Shown: positions 1 to 6,071 of the stretch, piece by piece | Layout of the letters: every line of letters starts with the position of its first letter | Position numbering within the stretch: the first letter of the stretch is position 1 | DNA from: Bacillota bacterium | Lineage (GTDB): Bacteria > Bacillota > DTU030 > DUMP01 | Direction of reading: 5' to 3' | Assembly: GCA_012735455.1 (NCBI GenBank) | Contig: JAAYHG010000024.1 | Coordinates: forward strand, 1 to 6,655 | DNA length: 6,655 nt | Program-made: the position numbers and the translations under genes | The notes under the pieces: model-generated | Database searches by the model: none | Seen by the model: only the letters and a program-made list of their open reading frames with translations | Told to the model about the DNA's origin: nothing

Positions 1-489
1 CCCATTCCGTACCCGCGTAAAAAACTCCACACCCTCCTGCTCCAAGCGGTCGGTCCGGGCGCTGCGCTTAAGAGCCAACTCCGGTGGAAGATCAAACAGT
101 AGGGTAAGATCCGGCTTAAGGCCACCTGTGGCACCCAGGAGAACGGTCTCCACCCAAGCAGCATCAAGACCTCTCCCCCACACCTGATAAGCTACGGTGG
201 AATCACTGAAACGATCACAGAGTACCACCTTATCGCGGGCCAAGGCCGGTCGGATCACCTTAGCCACCAGTTCGGCTCTGGCAGCGGCGTATAGCAGCAG
301 TTCGGCTGTTTGGGTCATGGGGTCCTGGGTAGGTGTAAGTAGCAACTGGCGCACCCTCTCGCCCAGCTTTGTTCCCCCTGGCTCACGAGTCAGTACAGCC
401 TCTATACCTCTCTGTTCGAGAAAGGCAGCCAACAACCTGAGCTGTGTGCTCTTACCGCAGCCGTCAATCCCTTCTACAGTAATAAACAT
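1..489 (-). CDS. tmk: thymidylate kinase (dTMP kinase), C-terminus beyond window
   Basis: This enzyme phosphorylates dTMP to dTDP with ATP in the cytoplasm, an essential step of dTTP synthesis. I translated 163 codons from the ATG at 489 to the window edge; the family is usually about 200-215 residues, so roughly the last 40-50 are missing. Visible motifs are the P-loop GIDGCGKST at residues 7-15, TREPGG at about 34-39, the DRF motif at 92-94, and the start of the LID region (KRSARTDRLEQEG, about 141-153). The LID looks short but still has its basic residues. The start is supported by GGAGG at 497-501, seven bases upstream and inside the end of the preceding decarboxylase gene. Only two bases separate that stop codon from this ATG, so the two genes are probably co-transcribed and translationally coupled. 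The same decarboxylase-tmk pairing (yaaO-tmk) is known from B. subtilis. Confidence 0.96.
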   Translation of the reverse strand, partial: MFITVEGIDGCGKSTQLRLLAAFLEQRGIEAVLTREPGGTKLGERVRQLLLTPTQDPMTQTAELLLYAAARAELVAKVIRPALARDKVVLCDRFSDSTVAYQVWGRGLDAAWVETVLLGATGGLKPDLTLLFDLPPELALKRSARTDRLEQEGVEFFTRVRNG

Positions 490-491
490 GA

Positions 492-1946
492 TTATTCCTC
501 CACAACGGCAACCAGGTGTTCGGCTGCCCTGAACTCCAGTCCCTGTATCTGGATCCCGGCTCGATAGTAGGCCTTTACCACCTCAACAACTTCGGGCCCG
601 ATCTCCTCTCCCGGCCAAAGGAGGGGAACGCCCGGCGGGTACGGCACCACAGCTTGGGCCGCTACCCGACCACAGGCCACCTCCAACGCCAACTTTCTCT
701 TAGCTGCAAACACAGCTGAGCGCGGCGAAAGCCGGACACGCGGCTCCGGAAGGTCTGGCAGGTCCAAGGCTAGAGGGCACCTACTGCCTCCCTGGTAACA
801 CACTAGATCCGTCAAAGCATCCAGGAGGCGCTGCCCTTTGACCAGACTATCGGCAGGAGTAAGAACAAAAAGGAGATTATAGGCATCTGCTAATTCCACT
901 TGAATACCATGGGTCTCGCGCAAGAAGGCTGCAGCCTCCCTACCACTCAAGCCCAGGGAGCGCACATTTAGGGTAAGCTTCGTGGGGTCCTGGGCTGTAA
1001 CCCCAGGCCACGCACGTGCATCTAAGCACTGGATTCCGTCCACGCGACCAATGCCCTCACGAAGTCCACGGGCTAGCTCAAGGGTCTGTTCCCAATCACC
1101 ATGCCCTGTCAGGGCTGCCTGACGCCGGGCAAGATCTAAAGAGGCCAGCAGCAGGTAGGACGGGCTAGAACTCTCAAGCCAGCGCAGCCCCTCCCGTACC
1201 CGGCTTGGTTCCGGTACGGGCCCCGCCAGGTGCAGCCAGGAACTCTGAGTAAGGGAACCCAAGAGCTTATGCACGCTCTGAGCAACCAGGTCCGCACCCA
1301 GCTCGAGGGCACCTTCTGGCAGCCCCTCATGGAAATAGAAATGGGGGCCATGGGCCTCATCGGCAATAACGGTAAGTCCGGCAGCATGGGCTGCAGCAAT
1401 CAGCCTTCGTGTTTGACCCACTAGGCCATGGTACGTAGGGTGAACCAGGACCAGGGCTCGCGCTGATGGGTTTTGCCGTATGAGAAGCTCGGCATTTGCC
1501 TCATCCCAACCCCCGGGCAGGCCCCACTCCTTGTTCACCCTAACCGAATAGAAAACCGGGTTAAGATCACCTAGAATACAGGCCGAAAGCACAGCACGGT
1601 GAGCATGGCGTGGGATCAGCACCTTATCGCCAGGTCGGGTGCTGGAAAGCAGCGCCGCCACAAGACCGGAACTGGTACCGCCCACAAGAAAAAAGGTAGC
1701 CCGTGCCCTATAAAGCTCCGCTGCCAGCGTCTCCGCCTGTAAGATAGCACCCTCCGGAGCATGGAGGTTGTCCAAATCAGGCAGTTCTGTTAAATCGAAC
1801 GAGAAAACGGACCGACCCCAAGCCGTCAAGAGCTCTGGCGGAATCCCCGCACCACCTTTGTGACCGGGCACATGAAAAGAATCATACTGGCTTTGAACAT
1901 GATCTAATAACGCCGCCCAAAGGGGTGCCTTCCTCTGTCTTTGCAC
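492..1946 (-). CDS. Orn/Lys/Arg decarboxylase family protein (YaaO/SpeA-like), PLP-dependent
   Basis: This is a 484-residue fold-type I PLP enzyme of the Orn/Lys/Arg decarboxylase family. It is expected to decarboxylate a basic amino acid (lysine, arginine or ornithine) to the matching polyamine or diamine; the sequence alone does not settle the substrate. The length matches the short Gram-positive subfamily (YaaO and SpeA, about 480-490 residues), which lacks the N-terminal wing domain of the enterobacterial enzymes. Visible motifs are SFHVPGHKGG at 23-32, the cofactor-binding stretch VGGTSSG at 88-94, DEAHG at 196-200, and SVHK at 224-227 with Lys227 as the likely Schiff-base lysine. The C-terminal domain contains YPPGVPLLWPGE at 436-447. 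The start is GTG, preceded by AGAGGGGAAGG; the family-typical N-terminus (KAPLWAAL, then the HVPGHKGG block) supports it. The gene follows the por terminator, appears to have its own promoter, and runs straight into tmk. Confidence 0.93.
   Translation of the reverse strand: MQRQRKAPLWAALLDHVQSQYDSFHVPGHKGGAGIPPELLTAWGRSVFSFDLTELPDLDNLHAPEGAILQAETLAAELYRARATFFLVGGTSSGLVAALLSSTRPGDKVLIPRHAHRAVLSACILGDLNPVFYSVRVNKEWGLPGGWDEANAELLIRQNPSARALVLVHPTYHGLVGQTRRLIAAAHAAGLTVIADEAHGPHFYFHEGLPEGALELGADLVAQSVHKLLGSLTQSSWLHLAGPVPEPSRVREGLRWLESSSPSYLLLASLDLARRQAALTGHGDWEQTLELARGLREGIGRVDGIQCLDARAWPGVTAQDPTKLTLNVRSLGLSGREAAAFLRETHGIQVELADAYNLLFVLTPADSLVKGQRLLDALTDLVCYQGGSRCPLALDLPDLPEPRVRLSPRSAVFAAKRKLALEVACGRVAAQAVVPYPPGVPLLWPGEEIGPEVVEVVKAYYRAGIQIQGLEFRAAEHLVAVVEE
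497..501 (-). promoter_or_regulatory. tmk ribosome binding site inside the decarboxylase gene
   Basis: On the minus strand GGAGG lies seven bases before the tmk ATG and within the final codons of the upstream decarboxylase, whose TAA stop is two bases before tmk. This fixes the tmk start and implies that ribosomes finishing the decarboxylase pass over the tmk initiation region. Confidence 0.8.
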
Positions 1947-1976
1947 CTATTATACCTTCCCCTCTGACGAATGTAC

Positions 1977-2005
1977 AGGATATTGCTCCACCTGCGCAAC
2001 AGCAA
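1977..2005 (-). promoter_or_regulatory. possible housekeeping promoter for decarboxylase-tmk
   Basis: On the minus strand TTGCTG (2000-2005) and TATCCT (1977-1982) are separated by exactly 17 bases. They match the sigma-A consensus at three of six and four of six positions. The site lies between the por terminator and the decarboxylase, and would start transcription about 20-25 bases before the GTG, leaving the ribosome binding site in the transcript. The match is moderate and the position is the stronger argument. Confidence 0.35.
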
Positions 2006-2045
2006 CTACTCTCTAGCTTAGCGTTCAAAAACAAATATTGCAAGG

Positions 2046-2104
2046 AAAAGGCTCCCGAGAAGAGTGCAGCGTACTTAGTGGTACTTTAGGCACTCTCGGA
2101 AGCC
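2046..2104 (-). terminator. rho-independent terminator after porB
   Basis: On the minus strand the arms GGCTTCCGAGAGTGC (2090-2104) and GCACTCTTCTCGGGAGCC (2050-2067) form a stem of about 15 base pairs with a three-base bulge and one G-U pair, followed by TTTT (2046-2049). A small GTAC/GTAC hairpin can form inside the 22-base loop. The other strand has no T run after the stem, so it works on leftward transcription. It lies about 45 bases past the porB stop and separates the por operon from decarboxylase-tmk. Confidence 0.8.
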
Positions 2105-2147
2105 TCTGACAAAGCTAGATCAGGTCTATATGAGCGCTCTCCTCTAT

Positions 2148-3074
2148 CTACATTTCACCGCAACGGCGCAGCAGCTTCTCCCACTCCTCATCAACGCGCT
2201 GCTGGAACTGCTCTAGGAGTTCCTTGTTTTCGTCGGTGAACAGGTGACGGAAGCGCCCCTGCTTCTTGATCCATTCGGTGAGGGGCTTCTTCTCCCTCGG
2301 TTTATAGGTAAGCTTCCACTGGCCGTCCTCTACCTCATAAAGGGGCCAGTAGCAGGTCTCCACGGCCAGGCGGGTCATTTCAATACCCTCACGGGTATCG
2401 TAGCGCCAGCCACGCGGACAGGGAGCCATGGCGTTGATAAAGGCAGGGCCGTCCACAGCAATGGCCTTCTGCACCTTAGTGATCAGATCGTTGAAATGGC
2501 TAGGGGCAACCTGGGCAACATAGGGCACATTGTGAGCGGCCATAATAGCGGTAAGGTCTTTACGCCACTGGATCTTGCCAGGTATCACTGAACCGGCCGG
2601 ACTGGTGGTGGTATCAGCAAACTGGGGTGTGGCGCTAGAACGCTGGATGCCGGTGTTCATGTAAGCACCGTTATCATAGCAGATGTAGACAATGTCATGT
2701 CCGCGTTCCATGGCCCCGGACAGCGACTGGAAACCAATATCGTAGGTACCACCGTCGCCACCGAAGGCGATAAACTTCACCTTTTTGTCGATCTTGCCCT
2801 GTTTCTTAAGGGCCCTATAGGCAGTCTCCACTCCGCTCAAGGTGGCAGAGGCATTTTCGAAGGCATTGTGGATCCAGGGTGCCCGCCAGGCTGTGTACGG
2901 GAAAATGGTACTTGCCACTTCCAGGCAGCCCGTGGCGTTGGCGATAACCACCGGAGTATCTCCGGCCGCCATGGAAACCTGCCGCACCACCACCGGTGCT
3001 ACACAGCCAGCACACATACGATGACCCGGTGTAAAGAACTCTTCCTGCTGAGAAAGCTGTTTCAGGTTAGCCAT
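2148..3074 (-). CDS. porB: pyruvate (2-oxoacid):ferredoxin oxidoreductase, beta subunit
   Basis: This subunit binds thiamine diphosphate and one [4Fe-4S] cluster. With PorA it forms the active site that oxidatively decarboxylates pyruvate to acetyl-CoA while reducing ferredoxin. The 308-residue length is typical of four-subunit enzymes. The TPP-binding motif starts at GGDGG (105-109) and ends near DNGAYMNTG (134-142). The likely cluster cysteines are Cys21 and Cys24 (in GHRMCAGC), Cys50 (in ATGCLEV) and Cys219 (in APCPRGW), the arrangement expected of PorB. The ATG at 3074 is preceded by GGAGGTGG, which overlaps the end of porA; 13 bases separate the two genes. It is the last gene of the operon and is followed by a strong terminator. 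A related 2-oxoacid cannot be excluded as substrate, but motif content and subunit order favour pyruvate. Confidence 0.95.
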   Translation of the reverse strand: MANLKQLSQQEEFFTPGHRMCAGCVAPVVVRQVSMAAGDTPVVIANATGCLEVASTIFPYTAWRAPWIHNAFENASATLSGVETAYRALKKQGKIDKKVKFIAFGGDGGTYDIGFQSLSGAMERGHDIVYICYDNGAYMNTGIQRSSATPQFADTTTSPAGSVIPGKIQWRKDLTAIMAAHNVPYVAQVAPSHFNDLITKVQKAIAVDGPAFINAMAPCPRGWRYDTREGIEMTRLAVETCYWPLYEVEDGQWKLTYKPREKKPLTEWIKKQGRFRHLFTDENKELLEQFQQRVDEEWEKLLRRCGEM

Positions 3075-3087
3075 TTGGTACCACCTC

Positions 3088-4272
3088 CTATTCCCGTACG
3101 CCCAGGTAACTCACAAGCTGAGCTGCCTGGCCCGTCTTGGCTATTTCAGCTAGGTCAGCGTAGACCTTACGAATGTGGTCCAAGTTCACATCGCGACCGC
3201 CTAGACCAAAGATGTAGTCAACAATAAGCGGGCGATCCTTTACATCATACATGGCAGAACGAATCTCATTGAACAAGGCGCCGCCGAAGGCGGAGAAACC
3301 GTCGGCACGGTCCAACACTGCAATAGCCTTGCGCCCCGACAAAGCCTGCGCCAATTCCTCATAAGGGAAGGGTCGGAACACCCTTAGTTTTAGCAAGCCA
3401 GCTTTGACACCCTGTTCACGCAGTTCGTCCACCACAACTTTCGCAGTTCCAGCAGTGGAAGAAAGCACTACAATAGCAAGGTCAGCGTCATCCAGTTTGT
3501 AACCTTCATAAAGTCCATACTTGCGGCCGGTGAGTTCCGCGTACTCTTGTGCCACCTGCAAGATAACTGGTTTGCAGGTCCGCATGGCCTCGGCTTGCTG
3601 ACGCTTGAACTCCATGTAGTAGTCATACAGCGCCAGGGGACCAACGGTTATGGGATTATCCAGATCCAGGAGGGCCGGACGGTGATGCTTAAACTCACCG
3701 ACAAACTTCTGCACGTCCTGGTCAGATAGGATTTCCAGATTCTCCATGGCATGGCTGATGATAAAACCGTCCATCATCACCATGGTGGGAAGAAGAACAT
3801 CCGGATGCTCAGCAATACGAACGGCCTGAATTAGGTTGTCGTAGGCCTCTTGGGTATTCTCTGAGTATATCTGTAGCCAGCCTGAGTCACGAGCTCCCAT
3901 GGTGTCGCTATGGTCACCGTGAATGTTAATAGGACCACTTAAGGCACGGTTTACCACTGGCATTACAATTGGGAGCTGGTAAGAAGCAGCAATGTACAGT
4001 ACCTCCCACATGAAGGCCAGCCCCTGGGAGGAGGTAGCAGTCATGGCCCGGACACCACTGGCAGAGGCACCGAGAGTAGCGCTCATGGCGGAGTGCTCAC
4101 TTTCCACCGTCACGAACTCTGTCTTTACCAGGCCGTTAGATACATAGTCGGAGAAAATTTGAACGATCTCTGTCGCCGGCGTAATGGGATAGGCGGCGAC
4201 AACATCGGGGTTTATCTGTTTCATGGCCAACGCCATTGCCTCGTTGCCGGTTAAAGCAATCTTTTCCTGCAT
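3088..4272 (-). CDS. porA: pyruvate (2-oxoacid):ferredoxin oxidoreductase, alpha subunit
   Basis: This 394-residue protein carries the pyrimidine-binding side of the TPP site and the substrate pocket, and pairs with PorB. Visible features are YPITPATEI at 28-36, close to the family's YPITPS/A signature; TVESEHSAM around 55-63, containing the glutamate expected to activate the TPP aminopyrimidine; and a GDHSDTMGARDSGW block at 119-132 typical of pyruvate enzymes. The C-terminal part, from about 255, resembles the transketolase C-terminal-like domain (LKLRVFRPFPYEEL at about 314-327). The ATG at 4272 is preceded by GGGAGGAGTAAGGAG, and 21 bases separate it from the porD stop. Length is normal and no key motif is missing. 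Pyruvate is inferred as substrate; 2-ketoisovalerate or another oxoacid is possible but less likely. Confidence 0.95.
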   Translation of the reverse strand: MQEKIALTGNEAMALAMKQINPDVVAAYPITPATEIVQIFSDYVSNGLVKTEFVTVESEHSAMSATLGASASGVRAMTATSSQGLAFMWEVLYIAASYQLPIVMPVVNRALSGPINIHGDHSDTMGARDSGWLQIYSENTQEAYDNLIQAVRIAEHPDVLLPTMVMMDGFIISHAMENLEILSDQDVQKFVGEFKHHRPALLDLDNPITVGPLALYDYYMEFKRQQAEAMRTCKPVILQVAQEYAELTGRKYGLYEGYKLDDADLAIVVLSSTAGTAKVVVDELREQGVKAGLLKLRVFRPFPYEELAQALSGRKAIAVLDRADGFSAFGGALFNEIRSAMYDVKDRPLIVDYIFGLGGRDVNLDHIRKVYADLAEIAKTGQAAQLVSYLGVRE

Positions 4273-4293
4273 CTCCTTACTCCTCCCTTCGTG

Positions 4294-4596
4294 TTAATTA
4301 TCACCGCTGTCGCTTTCGTTTATCATCTCCAGGGCTTTGGGTTTGGCCGGGCACTCGTTGGCACAAATACCGCAGCCCTTGCAGTGCTTGTAATCAATAC
4401 CGATCATTTTCTTGTCCTTGGTCATAATGGCTGCATCTGGGCAGTACACCCAGCAACGGAAGCATTGAATGCAGTTTTCGGCAATCCACACGGGTTTGAT
4501 GGACCGCCAGTCGCCTGTTTCGTAGTCTGCTGCGTTACCCGGCTTCTCCAGGAAAGCGCCCTTAGGTACTTCCTTCCATGTCAAGAGGTTGCTCAT
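4294..4596 (-). CDS. porD: pyruvate:ferredoxin oxidoreductase, delta subunit (2x[4Fe-4S] ferredoxin-like)
   Basis: This 100-residue ferredoxin-like subunit passes electrons from the PorAB core to external ferredoxin. Two complete cluster-binding motifs are visible: CIQCFRCWVYCP with Cys42, 45, 48 and 52, and CKGCGICANECP with Cys72, 75, 78 and 82. The N-terminal segment (TWKEVPKGAF, then PGNAADYETGDWRS) is characteristic of PorD and separates it from a free ferredoxin. The start codon overlaps the porC stop in an ATGA arrangement, so translation is probably coupled. Its presence marks the enzyme as the four-subunit type rather than the single-chain pyruvate:ferredoxin oxidoreductase also common in Clostridia. 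Confidence 0.95.
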   Translation of the reverse strand: MSNLLTWKEVPKGAFLEKPGNAADYETGDWRSIKPVWIAENCIQCFRCWVYCPDAAIMTKDKKMIGIDYKHCKGCGICANECPAKPKALEMINESDSGDN

Positions 4597-5171
4597 TCTC
4601 CTTGCACCTCCTCATACGCCCGCCGCACGGCATTCAGGTTGCCCTCGACGATCTGAGGGCGATCAGCAAACTTCTTGGCTAGTCTCTGCTCAGTATCCGC
4701 CAGAAGATCCCCTAGAGCCATGAGCCCCGTTACCTTAATCAAGGCTCCCATAAGCGGAGTGTTAGGAATCGGACGGCCAATTGTTTCTTCGGCGATCCGG
4801 CTGGCGTTAACAGTAAAGACCTTACGACCGGTAAGCCTCATGGCTTTGCGCATTTCCGTCGGGCTACGGTCGGTATTGATAAGGATAATACCGTCTTCAG
4901 GCACACCAGCGGTAACATCACCCCGAAGCAAGAGCGAGGGGTCCAGAACCACCACGTACTGCGGCTCTGTCACGTGACAGTGGACACGAATGGGCTCATC
5001 GCTGATACGAGTAAACGCCAGCACGGGAGCACCCATTCGTTCCGGACCATACTCTGGAAACCCTTGGATGTACTTGCCTACCGAGGATGCAGCTTCCGCC
5101 AGCAACTGTGCCGCTGTCTTCGCCCCTTGACCACCGCGGCCGTGCCAGCGAATCTCAAGAAGTTTTGCCAT
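4593..5171 (-). CDS. porC: pyruvate:ferredoxin oxidoreductase, gamma subunit
   Basis: This is the gamma subunit (192 residues) of the four-subunit oxidoreductase, related to the gamma domain of single-chain enzymes and associated with CoA binding and assembly. The N-terminal motif GRGGQG at 11-16 and the block FPEYGPERMGAPV at 38-50 are diagnostic. I chose the ATG at 5171 because AAGGAGG (5178-5184) lies six bases upstream and MAKLLEIRWHGRGGQG is the family-typical N-terminus. The frame stays open 78 more codons to a TTG at 5405, but that stretch contains the operon promoter and an intrinsic terminator and reads as non-protein sequence. It is the first gene of the operon and its stop overlaps the porD start. 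Confidence 0.95.
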   Translation of the reverse strand: MAKLLEIRWHGRGGQGAKTAAQLLAEAASSVGKYIQGFPEYGPERMGAPVLAFTRISDEPIRVHCHVTEPQYVVVLDPSLLLRGDVTAGVPEDGIILINTDRSPTEMRKAMRLTGRKVFTVNASRIAEETIGRPIPNTPLMGALIKVTGLMALGDLLADTEQRLAKKFADRPQIVEGNLNAVRRAYEEVQGE

Positions 5172-5371
5172 AAGTAACCTCCTTCCCTGCGCTTTGTAGC
5201 ACTGCTTCCATCCTTCCCGAACGGCACGCTTGCTACACCCACCTCCTTTGGGTATGCCGCCTGGGAAGGCAAAGACCTTTTGAGGGGGTAGCACAAAACC
5301 GTAAAGCAAAAAACCCCTTTTTTTCAGGGGTTGGGTGATACAGTATGAGCACTCCATTCCCAGGTGCCCGT
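5172..5371 (-). promoter_or_regulatory. structured 5' leader of the por operon, possible attenuator
   Basis: About 200 bases separate the predicted transcription start (near 5370) from the porC ATG, unusually long for an operon promoter. In RNA order the leader holds: a 6-bp hairpin GGGCAC/GTGCTC (5348-5369); an intrinsic terminator (5308-5332); an imperfect stem of about 11 pairs (5232-5292); a second copy of GTGCTAC (5196-5202, first copy 5288-5294); and the porC ribosome binding site. CCTTCCC (5263-5269) can pair with two copies of GGGAAGG, one of which (5181-5187) overlaps the ribosome binding site. I did not recognise a T-box, SAM, TPP, lysine or other known riboswitch core. The regulatory role is an inference from architecture. 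Confidence 0.45.
5308..5332 (-). terminator. intrinsic terminator between bofA and porC, inside the por leader
   Basis: On the minus strand AACCCC (5327-5332) and GGGGTT (5312-5317) form a 6-bp stem around a nine-base A-rich loop, and the T run of 5308-5313 overlaps the end of the stem. The other strand has no T run after the stem. It would end transcripts arriving from bofA. Because the best por promoter lies upstream of it, it would also stop much of the por transcription unless antitermination or partial read-through occurs. Confidence 0.75.
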
Positions 5372-5376
5372 ATTCA

Positions 5377-5405
5377 AGTATACCAAAATACGGACATACC
5401 GTCAA
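5377..5405 (-). promoter_or_regulatory. sigma-A-type promoter of the por operon
   Basis: TTGACG (5400-5405) and TATACT (5377-5382) on the minus strand are separated by exactly 17 bases. Each differs from the vegetative consensus by one base. It is the best promoter-like sequence in the window. Predicted transcription starts near 5369-5371, downstream of bofA and about 200 bases before porC. I found no comparable promoter between the leader terminator and porC. Confidence 0.75.
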
Positions 5406-5426
5406 GAAAAGTTTGTTAAAGCTGGG

Positions 5427-5696
5427 TCAGGCGCGAAGATAGCGCAATAGAATAAGAAGTACTACGCCCGGTACACCAAGAAAACCTGCAATCAAAGCGG
5501 TGATGGGATTGATGGCAATAAATAGGCCAAAGAAGCCACCCACCAGGTTAACTAAGTAGAGAATCACGCCACCGATAAGACCGTTGTACAAGAGCCGTAG
5601 CACGATCTTGATGGGTACCAAGAGTAGACGCGCCACGAGATATAGTAAGAACAGCCCAAAGGCGTATGCAATAATAATGTTGATATTGAGGTCCAC
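5427..5696 (-). CDS. bofA: BofA family pro-sigma-K processing inhibitor homologue
   Basis: BofA is a small integral membrane protein of the outer forespore membrane. With SpoIVFA it holds the intramembrane protease SpoIVFB inactive, delaying processing of pro-sigma-K in the mother cell. This 89-residue protein is almost wholly hydrophobic, with segments at about 7-27 and 37-60 and a hydrophobic C-terminal stretch. The C-terminus contains the family signature NPITALIAGFLGVPG at about 63-77 followed by VVLLILL. The start is GTG at 5696 with GGGAGGGG five bases upstream. It follows the YaaL-like gene, as in B. subtilis. A perfect 5-bp hairpin (GCGGC-CCAA-GCCGC, 5713-5726) sits just before its ribosome binding site. 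Many anaerobic Clostridia keep bofA without a complete SpoIVF system, so the exact role here is uncertain. Confidence 0.93.
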   Translation of the reverse strand: MDLNINIIIAYAFGLFLLYLVARLLLVPIKIVLRLLYNGLIGGVILYLVNLVGGFFGLFIAINPITALIAGFLGVPGVVLLILLRYLRA

Positions 5697-5742
5697 ACTG
5701 ACCCCTCCCTCGGCGGCTTGGGCCGCATAACTTGTCTAACAA

Positions 5743-5771
5743 ATTATACGACCGGGAGAACCGAAATATGA
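5743..5771 (-). promoter_or_regulatory. possible sporulation (sigma-E-like) promoter of bofA
   Basis: In the 75-base gap between yaaL and bofA the minus strand reads TCATATT (5765-5771), 14 bases, then CGTATAAT (5743-5750). This resembles the mother-cell sigma-E pattern (roughly -35 ATATT and -10 CATACAnT). The TATAAT could also serve sigma-A, but no -35 box lies at the right distance. In B. subtilis bofA is expressed under sigma-E, which makes the reading plausible but unproven. Confidence 0.35.
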
Positions 5772-6065
5772 CTAGCTCACCCCTGAAGCTATCTCGCTCA
5801 GCCGGGCCTGTTTTAGAAGGTAGCTGTAACGACGCCTAGCAGCCTCTAGATTAAAGATGGCAAAATCAATTAATTCCGGGTGTGTTACCATCTCGAAATA
5901 TTCTTGAGCAGCCTGCCATTCGGCCCTTGCCTTCTCAATATCGTCTCGCAGGCATACTTCTACCGGTGCCCTAGCCGTGCGCTCCAACATCGTCCCAACT
6001 AGCGCCGCAGCTTTTTCTACCATGGCCCTGAGGATGTTGTTTACATAGGCCAGGTTATCGTTCAT
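5772..6065 (-). CDS. yaaL: DUF2508 / YaaL family protein of unknown function
   Basis: This small soluble protein (97 residues from the ATG at 6065) has no established biochemical role. It is recognised by the family core DDIEKARAEWQAAQEYFE, then THPELIDFAIFNLEAARRRY and YLLKQAR, and by its place between recR and bofA, as in B. subtilis. The C-terminal half is rich in charged residues and alanine and probably helical. The N-terminal 35 or so residues are longer than I recall for the Bacillus protein. A TTG at 6071 is an alternative start: the CAGGGGG ribosome binding site lies four bases from the TTG and ten from the ATG, so ATG is preferred but not certain. The ribosome binding site is part of a hairpin. 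The symbol is given by synteny and family only. Confidence 0.85.
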   Translation of the reverse strand: MNDNLAYVNNILRAMVEKAAALVGTMLERTARAPVEVCLRDDIEKARAEWQAAQEYFEMVTHPELIDFAIFNLEAARRRYSYLLKQARLSEIASGVS

Positions 6066-6071
6066 GAGCAA

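Noticed and set aside
197..532. A 111-codon plus-strand open frame opposite tmk.
   Set aside because: It is antisense to a clear thymidylate kinase, low in complexity (Ser, Ala and Arg rich) and matches no family I know. Similar plus-strand frames opposite porB, porA, porD and the decarboxylase are rejected for the same reason.
1949..1954. A perfect TATAAT eight bases before the decarboxylase GTG, with TGTACA 17 bases upstream.
   Set aside because: It would start transcription at or inside the start codon and remove the AGAGGGGAAGG ribosome binding site. No suitable downstream start codon precedes the conserved HVPGHKGG motif. TTGCTG-17-TATCCT just upstream fits better.
1947..2147. A possible lysine riboswitch or T-box ahead of the decarboxylase.
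   Set aside because: The only strong structure is the terminator hairpin about 45 bases after porB. The remaining 100 or so bases are too short for a lysine riboswitch and contain no T-box motif.
5190..5236. A GGGAAGG...GGAAGCAG stretch in the por leader that faintly resembles the conserved domain of signal recognition particle RNA.
   Set aside because: The full symmetric-loop motif and the flanking helices of SRP RNA are absent; only a short purine-rich similarity remains.
5312..5357. A possible leader peptide starting at the ATG at 5357 and running through the terminator.
   Set aside because: The sequence before the ATG (ACCTGGGA) is a poor, too-close ribosome binding site, there is no stop before porC, and there is no run of one amino acid as in classical attenuators.
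5172..5405. An in-frame 78-codon extension of porC upstream (start TTG at 5405, with an internal ATG at 5357).
   Set aside because: It covers the promoter -35 region, the -10 box and an intrinsic terminator, no good ribosome binding site precedes either start, and the PorC family begins at MAKLLEIRWHGRGGQG, which has its own AAGGAGG.
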